From Odiellus spinosus (taxonomy: Eukaryota; Arthropoda; Arachnida; Opiliones; Phalangiidae), in contig OY987233.1 in assembly GCA_963920705.1 (NCBI GenBank), positions 6,624,001 through 6,688,000 on the forward strand: a stretch of DNA of 64,000 nt, written 5' to 3'. Positions 61,801 to 64,000 of this stretch are shown here, one piece after another. How positions within the stretch are numbered: the first letter of the stretch is position 1; each line of letters opens with the position of its first letter. Under the pieces are notes generated by a model, which saw only the letters and a program-made list of their open reading frames with translations, was not told the DNA's origin and did not search any database. The position numbers and the translations under genes are program-made.

Positions 61801-63755
61801 TGATGTCGCGAGTCAACAGGACCATGTCAATGACCAATCTAATGAGTTGTCCCCAAAAAACATATTGCCAAGAATAAGTTTTACTTTAGAAAGTCAAACT
61901 TCACTACAAAATAATGACACTAATCAGCATGACATTGTTACCAAAAAAATTGACCAATCTAATGCGTTGTCCAACAAAAACATATTTCCCAGAATAAGTT
62001 TTACTTTAGAAAGTCAAACTTCGCAACAAATTAATAACACTAATCAACATGACATTGTTAACAAAGAACTTGATCACGCAACTGACGAATCTAATGAGTT
62101 GTCCAACAAGAACATATTTCCGAGAATAAGTTTTACGTTAGAAAGTCAAACTTCGCAACAAAATGAAGGAACCCATCAACTGGACATTGTTACTAAAGAA
62201 CTTGACCATGCAAATAACCAATCCAATGAACTAGTATTCAATTCAGTCTCGCTTCAAGATAAACAACGTGACAATCAGGGTGAAATTATTTTAGAAAGAC
62301 ATCTTGATGATATTTTAAATGAAATTGATAATACTTCCGAGTGTGGACACGTTGAAAATGGACCTCATGACAATGTATCAATAGACATGGATCAGGATCA
62401 ATTGTGTGTTGATACTGAACTTTTAAACACTACTGTTTCGAATGATATCGATAACCCAAAAGATCAACCATTCTTTTCTACTCCATCCATGGAAGATGAG
62501 GAAACGAAACATTTCAGTGTTCCTGTAATGCAGGAAGTCTTTTCAATGTGTAAGTTATCTTTTATACATGATTATGCTCATTCGTGTGAAGGATAGAAGT
62601 TACACTGGGAATTTTTAAAGGTTGCGGAGTGACAGCGGTCAACCTCATATTGTAGGATTAATGGCTTGAAAACTTTTAGAAACTTTGATCATCAATAACG
62701 TTCCAGTTACGTCTTCGCTTCCACGATCCGCCCTTTTCTCAAATTATAGCGGCTTATAGTGGCCGAGGCTTAGTGAAAAATAACTAGATTTAGACAAATA
62801 ATCCGTATATTTTTCACTACTTACGTTTTTAAACATTTTATTCGTCAATCTATCTAATAATAAATAGATAACGCCATTATTTTTAATCGTAAACCAAAAA
62901 CACGACAGAAATGAAGGCCCCATAAATTTTAGAAAATTTCTCAATTTTCTTTGAAGCTAGCAACCAATCAGGGAAATCAGAATATGAATTCCCAGTGGAA
63001 CTTCTACCCTTTCTTAGTCTTACTTATGATTCCGAAGAAAATCCGTTATGCAAAATATCTAACTTTATGTCTATAGCTGTTGATGAAGCATTAAACCCTG
63101 ATGACCCATCTTTGGTCAAAAGTCCAACCAATTCAATTTCTTCAAAATTTCCTCGTAAAACTGGGAATATATCTGATTTTTTATCGGATTTCAGTCAGTT
63201 GACACCCGGTACAAGTGATTGCTGGAGTAGAGGAAGCATTCTAGATAGAGATGATAAATCTATAGAGGTACATTCCTTGTACCAATTATTTTATTTTTAA
63301 GTAATATAAAATTAAACATGGATGTATTCCAAAGCCCACAAGAATAGTACCAGGAAGTATACGTAATATCGATACTAAAAAGAGAAGTAATAAATACGTA
63401 CGTTCCCCAGAAGATAACGCCCCAAAACCCAAGAGAAAAATTTTACCAGATCAGCTTAGAATCACGGACATGATGTCTCAGAAAAATGTTTCAAAAACTG
63501 GAATTACTCCTTACGTAATTTTTACCAAAGAACACAAACCACAAGGTATCTTCCAGAGTCAATTGATCTAAGACTTAACTGTATCATGGGAATTGCTGTT
63601 TCATTTTCAGTTTTATCTGAAAATCCAGGCGCATCACCTGGCAAAATTAGCAACATCCTTTTAGATATTTGGGAAAGTCTCACTGAGAAACAAAGGGAAG
63701 AGTACGTTATTAAATCAACAGCAACGAAAGATTATAATACATTAACAGATTTTGC
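58894..63755 (+). CDS. PMS1: PMS1 mismatch-repair protein, 3' end outside window
   Basis: Nine exons join in phase: 58894-59058, 59176-59596, 59970-60115, 60676-60798, 60869-61021, 61238-62549, 62972-63267, 63335-63545 and 63611-63755, at least 990 residues. The MutL GHKL ATPase comes first, with ELLENALDSKA, DNGCGI and GFRGEALAALC, then the transducer domain with FLSVNNRP and VNLEPAKMELL. PMS1 pairs with MLH1 in the nucleus. An HMG box starts at about residue 929 (TPYVIFTKEHKP, then DIWESLTEKQREEY), which identifies PMS1 rather than PMS2 or MLH3. Exon 6 encodes an unusually long acidic linker with five repeats. The acceptor of exon 8 (ATTCCAAAG) is weak but is the only one found that gives phase and avoids a stop. 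The MLH1-binding C-terminus lies beyond the edge. Confidence 0.95.
60150..60628. mobile_element. Inverted-repeat element in PMS1 intron 3
   Basis: About 479 bp between CAGGAACTTTGTTATATCCG and the mirrored CGGATGATATAAGTTCCTG, with GGAGTAAA/TTTACTCC continuing inward. No clear target duplication. It occupies most of the long third intron. Confidence 0.75.
61627..62236 (+). repeat. Five coding repeats in the PMS1 linker
   Basis: Five imperfect units of about 37-43 codons start near 61,627, 61,750, 61,861, 61,980 and 62,109. The core is KNILPRISFTLESQTSQQ, followed by an Asn/Asp/His-rich spacer with HDIVTKELDH. The first unit is the most diverged (SKINFDFFESQT). The DNA of the inner units is nearly identical (AGAATAAGTTTTACTTTAGA), so expansion was recent. 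Confidence 0.9.
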
Positions 63756-63784
63756 GTAAGTTTGATTGAAACTTGGTCCATTAA

Positions 63785-64000
63785 AGGGAGAATTCAAATG
63801 ATTTTTTATCTATTATGTATCGTTTAAATAAGCCCTTCCCACCAGTAAAAAGATGTACACACAAACATTAAACTAGACATAAATTTAAAACTTACCCCAA
63901 AAATAGGCTTAGCTGGATTCATGGAGATCCTGAATTTCTTCGCATTGAAAGGTCAGCAATCAATGAGCAAAGACCTCCCTTACCAAAAAAAGTTAGTCTA
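63785..64000. mobile_element. Family A MITE, cut by window edge, in PMS1 intron
   Basis: Left end AGGGAGAATTCAAATG after TTAA (63781-63784). It runs through AAATAGGCTTAGCTGGATTC to the right edge. Confidence 0.88.

Noticed and set aside
1-64000. LTR, retrovirus-like, Polinton or LINE elements
   Set aside because: No reverse transcriptase, integrase, capsid or polymerase motif and no long direct terminal repeats were recognised in any frame.

Overview
This is AT-rich nuclear DNA from an animal, almost certainly an arthropod and most likely an insect. The coding genes have GT-AG introns. They include an ABCH-type transporter and a divergent ionotropic receptor, both arthropod hallmarks, together with the conserved animal genes MFSD12, FICD and PMS1. 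I cannot place the species or order.

Layout: positions 1 to about 29,600 hold no host gene that I can support. This part is a repeat landscape. It has four long minisatellites (near 718-1677, 10,440-11,165, 12,263-12,835 and 26,640-27,530) and many short non-autonomous DNA transposons. It also has a 2.4 kb foldback element (5738-8172) that carries two copies of a transposase C-terminus with a SWIM zinc finger. From 29.6 kb on there are six genes: a small secreted low-complexity protein (+, 29.8-31.9 kb), an eight-exon ionotropic receptor (+, 33.7-38.7 kb), a ten-exon ABCH transporter (+, 41.3-46.7 kb), a nine-exon MFSD12-like transporter (-, 48.4-51.0 kb), a four-exon FICD AMPylase (-, 56.6-58.4 kb) and PMS1 (+, from 58.9 kb, running off the right edge). 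FICD and PMS1 are head to head, with 483 bp between start codons. All exon joins reported here were checked by hand for splice dinucleotides and reading phase.

Mobile elements: at least eight short families recur. Families A, C, E and H end in short inverted repeats flanked by TTAA, which suggests piggyBac-type mobilisation. Families B and G and one single element have 8-bp target duplications, as hAT elements do. Two elements in introns have TA duplications, as Tc1/mariner elements do. Several are nested, so relative ages can be read. Unoccupied introns in the host genes are mostly about 56-93 nt, and many of the long ones contain such an element. No retrovirus-like or Polinton-like element was recognised.

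The genes do not form one pathway. The points most worth a second look are the 12.3-12.8 kb minisatellite, which is built from contiguous heat-shock-element pentamers, the head-to-head foldback transposon, the five-fold internal repeat in the PMS1 linker, and the receptor gene, which can only be seen by joining eight short exons.
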